45,460 nt of DNA from Pseudomonas fluorescens (GCF_000802965.1 NZ_JSAK01000032.1:1-45460); one strand, 5' to 3'; positions 32,230-40,565 are shown, counted from the stretch's first letter. Made by a program: numbers and translations. The notes: generated by a model not told the origin, from the sequence alone.

Positions 32230-33333
32230 CTACTGGCCGTTTTTGATGGTGCTCCAGGCGCGAGTGCGCAGGCGTTCGATCGCATGGGGCTGCGGTTGCA
32301 AGGTGAACAGCTTGGCGATCACCTCGGCGGTGGGGTAGATGTTCGGGTAGTCGAGTACTTCGGGCGAGAGCAGTGCGGTGGCGTCGAGGTTGGCGTTGGC
32401 GGTGAGCGCCTGTTGGGTGGCGGGTGCAATGACTTCCGGACGCAGCAAGTAATTGATAAAGGCCAGCGCCTGTTGCGGGTTGCTGCCGTCCTTGACCAAG
32501 ACCAGATTGTCGGACCACAGCGGTGCACCCTCGTCGGGGATGCTGTATTCGATTTTCACGCCCTTGGCGGCTTCGTCGGCGGCTTGCTTGGCACCGAACA
32601 CGGTTCCGGACCATGCGATGGCCACGCATATATCGCCGTTGGCCAAGTCGCTGCCAATCTTCGACGAGTTGAAGTAAGTGATGTGCGGGCGCAGCTTGAG
32701 CAGCAACGCTTCAGCTTTTTTGTAGTCAGCGGGGCTGCTGCTGTTGGGCGGCAGGCCAAGGTAGTGCAGGGCTATCGGCATGATCTCGGCGGGCGCGTCC
32801 AGAATCCCCACGCCACATTGACTGAGCTTGGCCAGGTTCTCTTCGTTGAACAGCAAGTCCCAGGAATTTACGGGAGCTTGATCACCCAGGACCTCGCGGA
32901 CCTTGTCAACGTTGTAACCAATGCCGTCGGTGCCCCACAGGTAAGGGATGGCGTACTGGTTGTCCGGATCGTTGGCGCGGAGTTTTTCCAAGAGCACCGG
33001 GTCGATGTGCTTCAGATTGGGCAGTTGACTGCGATCGAGTTTCTGCAGGGCACCCGCTTTGATCAGGGCAGGCAGAATGAAGTTACTGGCGACAACCACG
33101 TCATAACCGCTATGGCCGGTCATCAACTTGGCCTCCAGTACTTCGCCGCTGTCGAAGGTGTCGTAAACGGGTTTGATTCCGGTATCGCGCTGGAAGTCCT
33201 TGAGGGTGGTCGGGCCGATGTAGTCGAACCAGTTGTAGACATGAACGGTGGGCTCGTTCGCTACCGCGGCCATGGTCCAGGTCGCCAGACAGGCGCCCAA
33301 ACCCAGATTGAAATACGAGCGATGACCACTCAT
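32230..33333 (-). CDS. Periplasmic polyamine-type binding protein (PotF-like)
   Basis: This is a 367-residue solute-binding protein. A signal peptide (ending VAN, about residue 25) leads to VHVYNWFDYIGPTTLKDF, the hallmark start of the PotD/PotF family, then YDVVVASNF, IPYLWGTDGIGYN and WSDNLVLVKD. Such proteins deliver spermidine or putrescine to an ABC importer. No permease or ATPase gene is adjacent, so it may be an orphan or a sensor. It is paired with a peptidase gene and divergent from a LuxR-type gene. ATG 33333 has AGGAG nine bases upstream. Confidence 0.9.
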   Translation of the reverse strand: MSGHRSYFNLGLGACLATWTMAAVANEPTVHVYNWFDYIGPTTLKDFQRDTGIKPVYDTFDSGEVLEAKLMTGHSGYDVVVASNFILPALIKAGALQKLDRSQLPNLKHIDPVLLEKLRANDPDNQYAIPYLWGTDGIGYNVDKVREVLGDQAPVNSWDLLFNEENLAKLSQCGVGILDAPAEIMPIALHYLGLPPNSSSPADYKKAEALLLKLRPHITYFNSSKIGSDLANGDICVAIAWSGTVFGAKQAADEAAKGVKIEYSIPDEGAPLWSDNLVLVKDGSNPQQALAFINYLLRPEVIAPATQQALTANANLDATALLSPEVLDYPNIYPTAEVIAKLFTLQPQPHAIERLRTRAWSTIKNGQ

Positions 33334-33406
33334 GATGCGGCACTCCTGGCCTGCTGCAGGCCGGTGATAATCAAGAGTCTGCAGGGTATCGACCGGCGTG
33401 GCCGTC

Positions 33407-33425
33407 ACCCATTCCCATCATGGGT
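33407..33425. promoter_or_regulatory. Palindrome between potF-like and luxR-type genes
   Basis: CCCAT-c-ATGGG (33414-33424) is a perfect 11-bp palindrome, and ACCCAT at 33407 adds a third half-site. It lies 20 bp before the LuxR start and about 75 bp before the binding-protein start, a natural operator position. The binding protein is not proven. Confidence 0.45.
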
Positions 33426-33444
33426 TACTCGAAAGGGGTAGTGC

Positions 33445-34218
33445 GTGGACGCGTTGTTGAAAGAGTTACCGCTGCACCAGGGATTGGCGCGGGTATTTGG
33501 CGCGGTGGGCGAAGAGGGGTTTTGGCGGGCGCTGGTCGACACGCTGCGCTTGCTGGTGCCGCTGGACAACGCCCTGGTCGCGGTGATGCAGCCGGGGCGG
33601 GTGCCGCGCCTGCTGATTGATTTCGACTCCAAAGCCACCGCGGACGAGCACGAAGAACTGGCGGACTACCGCGCCGGCATGTACCTGCTCGATCCGTTTT
33701 ACCTCGCGGTGTGTGCCGGCATCAGTGACGGTTTGCACAGCCTCGATTCCGTAGCCCCGGACCAATTCCTGCAGAGTGAGTACTACCTCAGTTACTTCCG
33801 TTCCGTGGTCGGCGGCGACGAGTTGCAGTTCATGGTCAACGTCGACGGCGCCGTGCTGGGGTTGTCCCTGGGACGTGCGACACGCTTCAGCCTTGAAGAG
33901 CAGGGCCGGCTGCTGTGCGTGCGCGATTGGGTACTGGCCGCCATGCGTCGACACATGCGATTGCTGCCACCGGAAGGGCCGGCCGCCGAGGCCGTGGCCG
34001 GGGATCTGGCGTCGCTGCTGGACCGCTTCGATGCGCGATTGTCAGTGCGCGAGATCGAAACCGCTCGGCTGATTCTGCAGGGTTTCTCCAGCAAGGCCAT
34101 TGCCCAGCAAATGGGCATTTCACCGGAGACGGTGAAGGTGCATCGGCGCAATCTCTATCACAAGCTCAATGTGAACGGGCATGGTGAGTTGTTTGCGTTG
34201 GTGCTTAATCCGCGTTGA
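33445..34218 (+). CDS. LuxR-type transcriptional regulator
   Basis: This is a 257-residue regulator. The last ~65 residues are the LuxR helix-turn-helix (LSVREIETARLILQGFSSKAIAQQMGIS then TVKVHRRNLYHKLNV). The N-terminal 180 residues form a sensor domain that I do not recognise; it lacks the clear autoinducer-binding Trp/Tyr pattern of LuxR/LasR. GTG 33445 has AGGGG a few bases upstream. It is divergent from the binding-protein/aminopeptidase pair, with a palindrome in between, so control of that pair is a fair inference. Confidence 0.9.
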   Translation: MDALLKELPLHQGLARVFGAVGEEGFWRALVDTLRLLVPLDNALVAVMQPGRVPRLLIDFDSKATADEHEELADYRAGMYLLDPFYLAVCAGISDGLHSLDSVAPDQFLQSEYYLSYFRSVVGGDELQFMVNVDGAVLGLSLGRATRFSLEEQGRLLCVRDWVLAAMRRHMRLLPPEGPAAEAVAGDLASLLDRFDARLSVREIETARLILQGFSSKAIAQQMGISPETVKVHRRNLYHKLNVNGHGELFALVLNPR

Positions 34219-34252
34219 ATCAGGATCAAAAGAGGGTGTACGCACAGCCCAT

Positions 34253-34324
34253 GCAGGCGCCGGCTTGCTGGCGATAGCGGCGGTGAATGTTCCGACGCCA
34301 TCGCCAGCAAGCCAGCTCCTACAG
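34253..34324. repeat. REPIN
   Basis: GCCGGCTTGCTGGCGAT is inverted at the right as ATCGCCAGCAAGCCAGCTCC. The right end, CTCCTACAG, holds the stop codon of the minus-strand methyltransferase. Confidence 0.85.
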
Positions 34325-35269
34325 GGGAGCGTTTTCGAGATTAAAAACCAACGCCTTCAAGCCGCACTCGACATCGGCATCCGGAAACTCCGGCGGATTG
34401 TCCAGCCGCTGTTCGAACCGCAGGCTCGGCGCCTCGCGCGTCACGCCATCGATGAGGAAATCTGCACCGAACGCCGGGTCGTTCATGCAGGCAAGTACGG
34501 TCCCGTTTTCAGCCAGCAACTCCGGTAAGCGGCGCAGCACACGCTGGTAATCCTTGGTCAGCAAAAAACTGCCTTTCTGAAACGACGGCGGGTCGATGAT
34601 GACCAGGTCGTAAGGCCCCTTGCCGATCACCTTGCCCCAGGACTTGAAAAGGTCGTGGCCGAGAAAAGTGACCTTGCCCAGGTCATGGCCGTTGAGCCGG
34701 TGATTGTCGCGACCACGGCTCAAGGCCGGGCTCGACATGTCGAGGTTGACCACATGGGTCGCGCCGCCTTCGATCGCCGCTACCGAGAAGCCGCAGGTGT
34801 AGGCGAACAGGTTCAGCACGCGTTTGCCTTCGGCATTGGCCCGCACCCAATCGCGGCCATAGCGCATGTCGAGGAACAGGCCGGTGTTCTGTTTGCGGCC
34901 CAAATCCACCCGATACTTCAGGCCACCTTCGACAATCGTCAGCTCATCGATTTCTGCCCCGAGCAACCATTCGGTGGTGCTTTGCAGCAGGTAACGATGT
35001 TGCAGCAGCAGGGTGTGCGCGCCGGATTGCGCCCATTGCGGTGACTGGGTGATGTCCAGCAACAGCTGCTTCAAAGCTTCCAGCTGCGCCGCTTCCGGTT
35101 CCTTGAACAGCGCCACCAGCACCACGCCCTGCAACCAGTCGACGGTCAGTTGCTCCAGCCCCGGCCAGCAGCGGCCACGGCCGTGGAACAGGCGACGGGT
35201 TTCGGCGGGAGCGGCCGCCAGGGCGGTCAGCAAATGTTCGCGGAGGGTGGCGAGGGCTTCAGGGTTCAT
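34319..35269 (-). CDS. SAM-dependent methyltransferase (RlmI/RlmK-like)
   Basis: This 316-residue class I methyltransferase probably acts on rRNA. FLDMRYGRDWVR, LNLFAYTCGFSVAAIEGGATHVVNLDMS and DLVIIDPPSFQKGSF give the SAM pocket and the catalytic DPPSF loop; this pattern is that of the RlmI/RlmK (PF10672) group. The PUA domain seen in RlmI is not evident. I chose ATG 35269; ATG 35302 is open but lies near the REP. The last codons are CCC CTG TAG, with the stop inside the REP end. Confidence 0.87.
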   Translation of the reverse strand: MNPEALATLREHLLTALAAAPAETRRLFHGRGRCWPGLEQLTVDWLQGVVLVALFKEPEAAQLEALKQLLLDITQSPQWAQSGAHTLLLQHRYLLQSTTEWLLGAEIDELTIVEGGLKYRVDLGRKQNTGLFLDMRYGRDWVRANAEGKRVLNLFAYTCGFSVAAIEGGATHVVNLDMSSPALSRGRDNHRLNGHDLGKVTFLGHDLFKSWGKVIGKGPYDLVIIDPPSFQKGSFLLTKDYQRVLRRLPELLAENGTVLACMNDPAFGADFLIDGVTREAPSLRFEQRLDNPPEFPDADVECGLKALVFNLENAPL

Positions 35270-35340
35270 CAGGTTGGGTCGGCAATTTGAAAGGGGCGGC
35301 ATTTAACCATAGTTGCGCGTTGGGTGGACGACACAAAACC

Positions 35341-35440
35341 TGTAGGAGCGAGCCTGCTCGCGATGGTCGTAAACGATGATGCTGGGGACCTGACACCCCG
35401 CGGCGCTCTCAGGTTCATCGCGAGCAGGCTCGCTCCTACA
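35341..35440. repeat. REPIN, near-copy of the element at 30661
   Basis: Same inverted ends and almost the same ~55-bp interior (GATGGTCGT, CCTGACACCCCGCGGCG) as at 30661, with a handful of differences. The whole unit appears to have moved as one. Confidence 0.9.
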
Positions 35441-35544
35441 GGGTGGGGCGGGCAGTTATCACGATTAATTTAACTTTACGTGAGGATTTGGCGATCTTCC
35501 GGCTTCCATACTCGGCCCCAACGAACAACAAACGGGAGCCGGAC

Positions 35545-36162
35545 ATGTCGCAGTCAACTGCTTCACCCAAGGCCAGCCATCCTCGCTGGCTGAGGCTCAC
35601 CCATTGGCTGAACGCCCTGGCGGTGCTGGTGATGGTCACCAGCGGTTGGCGCATCTACAACGCTTCACCGCTCTACGAATTCAGCTTCCCCAAGTCGATC
35701 ACCCTCGGCGGCTGGCTTGGCGGCGCCTTGCAATGGCACTTCGCGGCGATGTGGTTTCTCGCGCTCAACGGCCTCGTCTATCTGGTCATCAATCTGCTCA
35801 GTGGTCGCCTGAAACGACGCTTCTTTCCGGTATCACCCAAAGGCGTAATGCACGACCTGTGGGCCGCGTTGCGAGGCCGGTTGAGGCATGCCGACCTGAG
35901 TCATTACAACCAGGTGCAGCGTGTGGCGTACCTGTTCGTGATGGTCGATATCACGCTGCTGGTGATCTCCGGGCTGGTGCTGTGGAAGTCGGTGCAGTTT
36001 GCGCTGCTGCGTGAATTGTTGGGGGGCTACGAAGGTGCGCGCCATGTGCACTTCATCGCCATGTCGCTGTTGGTGGCATTCGTCGCGGTGCATCTGGTGA
36101 TGGTTGCACTGGTTCCTAAAACACTGTTGGCCATGATTGTCGGTCGCAAGGAGTCTGTATGA
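35545..36162 (+). CDS. Cytochrome b (b561-type) membrane subunit
   Basis: This 205-residue inner-membrane protein has four transmembrane helices. Heme ligands are likely H in RLTHWLNAL (helix 1), H in WHFAAMWFL (helix 2), and the two in RHVHFIAMSLL and VHLVMVALV (helix 4), the usual bis-His arrangement. It overlaps the molybdoprotein gene by 4 bp. The pair resembles a YedYZ-type unit in which a membrane cytochrome passes electrons to a periplasmic molybdenum enzyme. ATG 35545 has GGGAG seven bases upstream. Confidence 0.88.
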   Translation: MSQSTASPKASHPRWLRLTHWLNALAVLVMVTSGWRIYNASPLYEFSFPKSITLGGWLGGALQWHFAAMWFLALNGLVYLVINLLSGRLKRRFFPVSPKGVMHDLWAALRGRLRHADLSHYNQVQRVAYLFVMVDITLLVISGLVLWKSVQFALLRELLGGYEGARHVHFIAMSLLVAFVAVHLVMVALVPKTLLAMIVGRKESV

Positions 36163-36944
36163 AAAAGCGCATTCAAGGCTCCGGGCTGGACGAGTCGTCC
36201 ATCCTGACCGACGCGCGGAAAATCCTCGCCCCGCAGATCGAGGACCGCTCGCGTCGTTCGTTCCTGTTGCGTGGCCTGACCCTCGGCGGCGTGGCCATGT
36301 TGTCCGGCTGCAACCTCACCGACAACGACAGCGTCGAGACCGCGTTGTCGTCGATGTCGCGCTTCAACGATCGGGTGCAGGGCTGGCTGTTCAATCCCAA
36401 CGCCATGGCACCGACCTATCCTGCCTCGATGATCACCCGGCCGTTCCCGTTCAATGCCTTCTACGGTATCGACGAAGCGCCGACGGTGGAGGAGGAGAGC
36501 TATCGGTTGGAAGTCACCGGTCTGGTGGCGGACAAGCGCAGTTGGCGACTCGAAGAGCTTCGCGCCATGGCGCAAACCGAGCAGATCACCCGGCACATTT
36601 GCGTCGAAGGCTGGAGCGCCATCGGCCGCTGGGGCGGCGTGCGTTTCAGTGATTTCCTCAAGCGCGTTGGCGCCGATACCGATGCCAAATACGTCGGCTT
36701 CAAATGCGCTGATGACTACTACACCAGCATCGACATGGCCACCGCACTGCATGCGCAAACCCTGTTGGCGCTGACCTGGGACGGCGACGTGCTGCCGCGC
36801 GAGTATGGCTTCCCGATGAAGCTGCGCATGCCCACCAAGCTCGGCTACAAGAACCCCAAACACATCCAGGCGATTTTCGTCAGCAACACCTTCAGCGGCG
36901 GCTACTGGGAAGACCAGGGCTACAACTGGTTTGGTGGCAGCTGA
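36159..36944 (+). CDS. Sulfite-oxidase-fold molybdoprotein with Tat/lipobox signal
   Basis: This is a 261-residue molybdopterin enzyme of the sulfite-oxidase/YedY fold. SRRSFLLRG (about 31-39) is a twin-arginine signal, followed by a lipobox MLSGC with C51, so it may be a Tat-exported lipoprotein. C148 in HICVEGWSAIGRW is the predicted Mo ligand. FKCADDYYTSIDM and GYKNPKHIQAI are further family marks. The substrate is unknown. It is preceded by its cytochrome b partner and followed by a small MKKDA-repeat gene. Confidence 0.9.
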   Translation: MKKRIQGSGLDESSILTDARKILAPQIEDRSRRSFLLRGLTLGGVAMLSGCNLTDNDSVETALSSMSRFNDRVQGWLFNPNAMAPTYPASMITRPFPFNAFYGIDEAPTVEEESYRLEVTGLVADKRSWRLEELRAMAQTEQITRHICVEGWSAIGRWGGVRFSDFLKRVGADTDAKYVGFKCADDYYTSIDMATALHAQTLLALTWDGDVLPREYGFPMKLRMPTKLGYKNPKHIQAIFVSNTFSGGYWEDQGYNWFGGS

Positions 36945-36995
36945 CGAAACCTCGGTAAATCCCCGTTCACACCCCATGCATCAAGGAGTTCCATC

Positions 36996-37262
36996 ATGAA
37001 AAAGTTGACCACCGTCGTTCTGTCCATGTGCCTGGCCGTCGGCGCTGCCAGTGTTTTTGCCGCCGATACCATGAGTAACGACAGCATGAGCAAGGACGCG
37101 ATGTCCAAGGACGCCATGCACAAAGACAGCATGAAAAAGGATGCCATGACCAAGGACACGATGAAAAAAGACAGCATGTCCCAGGATGCGATGAGCAAGG
37201 ACGGCATGAAGAAAGACGCCATGTCCAAGGACACCATGAAAAAAGACCCCATGTCCCAGTAA
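36996..37262 (+). CDS. Secreted MKKDA-pentapeptide-repeat protein
   Basis: This is an 88-residue protein with a signal peptide (about 22 residues, ending VFA) followed by about 13 imperfect five-residue repeats of the form M-(S/K/H/T)-(K/Q)-D-(A/S/T/G/P). The mature part is Met-, Lys- and Asp-rich, so it is probably disordered and methionine-exposed. Proteins of this MKKDX/MXKDX type occur next to exported redox enzymes in Pseudomonas; a metal-binding or methionine-sacrifice role is inference. GGAG lies before ATG 36996. It lies 51 bp after the molybdoprotein stop. Confidence 0.9.
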   Translation: MKKLTTVVLSMCLAVGAASVFAADTMSNDSMSKDAMSKDAMHKDSMKKDAMTKDTMKKDSMSQDAMSKDGMKKDAMSKDTMKKDPMSQ

Positions 37263-37463
37263 CGCCAACCCAGTCATTCGGGGCATGACCTGATTCAGGC
37301 CCCCATGACATTTGATCGTTTGCTTTGTATTGCGGAGCTTGCTGGACTATCGATTTCGTCGACCGCCTGTATCAAAAATGAATTTCCGCAGATAGCGTTG
37401 CTCATACCCTGTAGGTAGCGGATTTAGAGCCCGCGAAAGTCATTGTTGCGATCAGGGAGCGGT

Positions 37464-37877
37464 ATGGTCATGAGTCAAGTATCGACGGCGGGCGAACAAC
37501 TTCCTGACGGGTTGATTCTGGTCGTTGAAGACGACCCGCTGATCCTGGAATTTCTTTGTGAAATTCTTCAGGAAGAAGGGTATGTGGTGGAGCCGCAGTC
37601 CAGCGCGGATGCTGCATCGGTTTATTTGGAGGCGCATGCCCAGAATGTCCGGTTGCTGCTGACCGACATCACCATGGCGGGCAAACTCAATGGTGCGGAT
37701 CTGGCCAACCTGTTCGGAGATCGCTGGCCGGAGAAGCCGATCATGATCATGTCCGGCTTCGAAACCCCGGAAAGCTCCGGAGTCCGGCACGAAGTCTCGT
37801 TCATCAAGAAACCCTGGGCGCTGGGGCAACTACTCGATTGCGTGGATGGTGCCTTGAAGTCACGCCGCACCCTGTAG
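37464..37877 (+). CDS. Stand-alone response-regulator receiver
   Basis: This is a 137-residue protein made of a single receiver domain. VVEDDPLI gives the acidic pocket, LLLTDITMAG the phospho-accepting Asp, IMSGF the conserved Ser/Thr, and FIKKPW the Lys. There is no output domain, so it must act by protein contact or in a phosphorelay. No kinase gene is adjacent. GGGAG lies four bases before ATG 37464 and ten before the alternative ATG 37470. The final ACC CTG TAG ends inside the REP element. Confidence 0.9.
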   Translation: MVMSQVSTAGEQLPDGLILVVEDDPLILEFLCEILQEEGYVVEPQSSADAASVYLEAHAQNVRLLLTDITMAGKLNGADLANLFGDRWPEKPIMIMSGFETPESSGVRHEVSFIKKPWALGQLLDCVDGALKSRRTL

Positions 37878-37958
37878 GAGCTGCCGCAGGCTGCGATCTT
37901 TTGATGTTGCTTTTTAAAGATCAAGATCAACAGATCGCAGCCTGCGGCAGCTCCTACA
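37873..37958. repeat. REPIN, 'CTGCCGCAGGCTGCGATC' type
   Basis: TGTAGGAGCTGCCGCAGGCT is mirrored by AGCCTGCGGCAGCTCCTACA. It provides the stop codon of the receiver gene. Confidence 0.88.
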
Positions 37959-38007
37959 GGGTTGGTGTACATTGCCGGAACACCGTTCTTGAGATAGGAA
38001 GGACCCT

Positions 38008-38676
38008 TTGCCTGTTCCCGCATCCGTTTTCGATGTCCCGTACCGTGCGTTTCTGTTCGACATGGACGGCACCATTCTCACCTCCATTGCTGCCGCCGAG
38101 CGCGTCTGGGCCTCCTGGGCAACGCGCCATGGCGTCGATGTCGAGTCCTTCCTGCCCACCATCCACGGCGCCCGCGCCATCGACACCATCAATCGCCTGG
38201 CCTTGCCCGGTGTGGATGCGGAGGTTGAAGCCGCGTGGATCACCGAAGCTGAAATCGAAGATGTCGAAGGGGTTGCAGAAGTGGCTGGCGCAGCGGGTTT
38301 TCTCCAGTCGTTACCCGCTCATCAATGGGCCATCGTCACCTCTGCACCGAGGGCGTTGGCGTTGCGGCGAATGGCTGCAGCGGGGATTCCCGAGCCGGAT
38401 GTGATGGTCACTGCCGAAGATGTCACCGCCGGCAAACCCGACCCGGCCGGGTATCGATTGGCGGCTCAACGGCTGGGTGTTCAGACATCGGAATGCCTGG
38501 TTTTCGAGGACGCATCGGTCGGCATACTCGCGGCCGAGGCATCGGGGGCGGATTTGATGATCGTCACCGCGACCCATGAGCAGCCGATTCAGACGGTGCA
38601 TGCGACGTTGACCAATTATGGCGAGGTCATGGTCGTGCTCGACCCTGAAGGACTGATTCGCCTCAAGAACTCGTGA
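38008..38676 (+). CDS. HAD-superfamily sugar-phosphatase-like hydrolase
   Basis: This is a 222-residue phosphatase of the beta-phosphoglucomutase-like HAD group. FDMDGTI holds the nucleophile Asp and the acid-base Asp, IVTSAPR the second motif, GKPDPAGYRLAA the Lys, and VFEDASVGILAA the metal-binding acids. A TTG start at 38008 is chosen because AGGAAGGA precedes it and no nearby ATG has a site; the first ATG would cut into the motif. It probably acts on small sugar phosphates. REP elements flank it on both sides. Confidence 0.88.
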   Translation: MPVPASVFDVPYRAFLFDMDGTILTSIAAAERVWASWATRHGVDVESFLPTIHGARAIDTINRLALPGVDAEVEAAWITEAEIEDVEGVAEVAGAAGFLQSLPAHQWAIVTSAPRALALRRMAAAGIPEPDVMVTAEDVTAGKPDPAGYRLAAQRLGVQTSECLVFEDASVGILAAEASGADLMIVTATHEQPIQTVHATLTNYGEVMVVLDPEGLIRLKNS

Positions 38677-38688
38677 TAAGCCCGAGCC

Positions 38689-38773
38689 TGTAGGAGTTGC
38701 CGCAGGCTGCGATCTTTTGATCTTGATTTTAAAAAGCCAAATCAAAAGATCGCAGCCTGCGGCAGCTCCTACA
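38689..38773. repeat. REPIN, same class as 37873
   Basis: TGTAGGAGTTGCCGCAGGCT on the left is mirrored by AGCCTGCGGCAGCTCCTACA on the right. Confidence 0.88.
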
Positions 38774-38782
38774 GGGTGTGCA

Positions 38783-39442
38783 TCAATACACTCCGGGAAT
38801 CAGCCGCCAACTCCGAGCGCAATAGGCCTCGTACTCCCCACCAAACTGCGCCCGTAACAGCGCCTCTTCCGAGTGTATCCGTGCAATCAACGGAATCACC
38901 GTCAGCCCCGCCAGCAACAACCCAACCCCCGAACGAAAAGCCAGCGCCCAACCCACGGCAATAACCAACATCCCCAGATAACTGGGGTTACGCAGGCTGC
39001 GATAAATCCCGTCGGTTACCAGACTATGGTCCGGCTGAATCGCCACTAGCCCGCTGAAGCGTTTGCCAAGCACGAACACCGGCCACAGTCGCAACGCGCC
39101 GCCGATGATGAACAGCACAGCGCCGAGCCAGCGTATGCCCTCGCCACCAAAGGTCCAGAAGTCGATCCGGTCGGTGTAGGCCGGCAAAAAACCACTCAAC
39201 AGTCCTATCACCCCGAACGCTGGCAGCACCCAGCGATTGGCCCGGTCTTCACGTTCGCCAGAACTCAGGTTGACCTCGGTGAACAGCGAAGCGACGGCCA
39301 TGACCAGCGTTGCCAGCGCCACGACGACCAAGGCTGCATGGGAGAAAAACGCCGCAAAACCGCCCAGTCCCCATATCGCCAGCCACAGGTAGGCGAGGGT
39401 GGAAACAATGGCGAAAAACGTCAGTTTTCCGGAGATTTTCAT
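38783..39442 (-). CDS. Isoprenylcysteine carboxyl-methyltransferase-like membrane protein
   Basis: This 219-residue protein has five or six membrane segments. The C-terminal signature is clear: RNPSYLGMLVIAVGWALAF, then EEALLRAQFGGEYEAYC, in which the RxPxY and E-x-Y-x-x-Y marks of the ICMT/PEMT family sit. Bacterial members methylate small molecules or isoprenoid-like substrates with SAM. No partner gene is adjacent. The start at 39442 is the first methionine. Confidence 0.9.
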   Translation of the reverse strand: MKISGKLTFFAIVSTLAYLWLAIWGLGGFAAFFSHAALVVVALATLVMAVASLFTEVNLSSGEREDRANRWVLPAFGVIGLLSGFLPAYTDRIDFWTFGGEGIRWLGAVLFIIGGALRLWPVFVLGKRFSGLVAIQPDHSLVTDGIYRSLRNPSYLGMLVIAVGWALAFRSGVGLLLAGLTVIPLIARIHSEEALLRAQFGGEYEAYCARSWRLIPGVY

Positions 39443-39478
39443 GAGGCAATCCTAATGCTATTGATACCCCCTTTCATT

Positions 39479-39565
39479 GTAGGAGCCGGCTTGCTGGCGA
39501 TCCAGGCGCCACGGTGTAACTGATTCACCGCGGCGACTGGGATCGCCAGCAAGCTGGCTCCTACA
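39479..39565. repeat. REPIN
   Basis: TGTAGGAGCCGGCTTGCTGG is inverted as CCAGCAAGCTGGCTCCTACA. The right end contains the stop codon of the PfpI-AraC gene. Confidence 0.86.
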
Positions 39566-40514
39566 TTGGCTGCGTGACCTCGGATCTTGCATTCCGCCGA
39601 ATCACTTGAGGCGGTTGCCCGAACGCTCGAAGAAAAGCTTCGCGCATGCGGCGCGGGTCGCTGAACCCGGTTTCCTGGGCGATCTGGTCGAGCGTCAGGC
39701 GCCCGCGTTCGAGCATCTGCCGTGCCGCCTCCAGACGCAGGTTTTCGATGGCTTTGGCGGGTGATTGACCGGTTTCGGCACGAAATGCCCGACTGAACTG
39801 GCGCGGGCTGAGGCGCGCCACGTCTGCCAGTTGTTCCACCGATAACGTCTCGGCGAGGTGTTCCCGGGCATAGCCAAGCACGGTTTGAATACGGTCGGAT
39901 TTCGGCTCCAGCTCCAGCAGCGCCGAGTGTTGTGACTGACCGCCCGCACGGCGGTGGTACATCACCAGTTTCTGCGCCACCGAACGTGCGAGTTCGGCGC
40001 CGTGATCCTTTTCGACCATGGCCAGCGCCAGGTCAATACCGGCGGTCATGCCGGCGGAGGTCCAGATCGAACCGTCGATCACATAGATGCGGTCGGCTTC
40101 CACCTTGATCGACGGAAAGCGCTCTTGCAGTTGCCGCGCATAAGCCCAGTGGGTGGTCGCCCGCCGACCCTCGAGTAATCCGGCCTGTGCCATGACAAAG
40201 GCTCCGGAGCAAATCGACGCCGTGCGCCGCGCGGTTTGGGCGCTGGCGCGCAAATAGTCTAGTACGCCCTCCGGCGCCTGTTCGAGGATGGCGTCGCCGC
40301 CAACCACGATCACCGTGTCGAACACTCGCTCATCGAACGCTTCAGTGCCGACACTCAGGCCACCCGAAGCGCGCAAGGTGCGGCCGTCTTCGGAAATGAC
40401 GCGCACGTCATACAGCGCTTCGCCAGCGCTGAAGTTGGCGTACTCGAACACCGGCATGGCCGCCAGCGCCATGGACTGGAAACCCTCGAACACCACAAAC
40501 GCCACAGAAATCAT
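39561..40514 (-). CDS. DJ-1/PfpI-AraC (GlxA-type) transcriptional regulator 1
   Basis: This is a 317-residue regulator. The N-terminal DJ-1/PfpI-like domain (1-190) carries TASICSGAFVMAQAGLL, with the conserved cysteine at the nucleophile elbow. The C-terminal AraC domain (about 215-305) has two helix-turn-helix motifs (LSVEQLADVARLSPRQFSRAFRAE, LTLDQIAQETGFSDPRRMREAF). It is divergent from an SDR gene across 125 bp that hold AACGT repeats. Its stop, TAG, lies inside the REP element downstream. Confidence 0.92.
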   Translation of the reverse strand: MISVAFVVFEGFQSMALAAMPVFEYANFSAGEALYDVRVISEDGRTLRASGGLSVGTEAFDERVFDTVIVVGGDAILEQAPEGVLDYLRASAQTARRTASICSGAFVMAQAGLLEGRRATTHWAYARQLQERFPSIKVEADRIYVIDGSIWTSAGMTAGIDLALAMVEKDHGAELARSVAQKLVMYHRRAGGQSQHSALLELEPKSDRIQTVLGYAREHLAETLSVEQLADVARLSPRQFSRAFRAETGQSPAKAIENLRLEAARQMLERGRLTLDQIAQETGFSDPRRMREAFLRAFGQPPQVIRRNARSEVTQPM

Positions 40515-40545
40515 TGCCAGGCCCTCAGAACGGTAATGTCCTAAA

Positions 40546-40565
40546 AACGTACATTAAACGTCATT
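40546..40565. promoter_or_regulatory. AACGT direct repeats between regulator and SDR genes
   Basis: AACGTACATT and AAACGTCATT follow each other as direct repeats (40546-40555, 40556-40565). Direct repeats are the usual target layout for AraC proteins, so the divergent regulator is the likely binder. Confidence 0.45.

Noticed and set aside
32023..33441. Plus-strand frame of 472 codons spanning the aminopeptidase and binding-protein genes
   Set aside because: It crosses the ends of two well-supported minus-strand genes and shows no domain.
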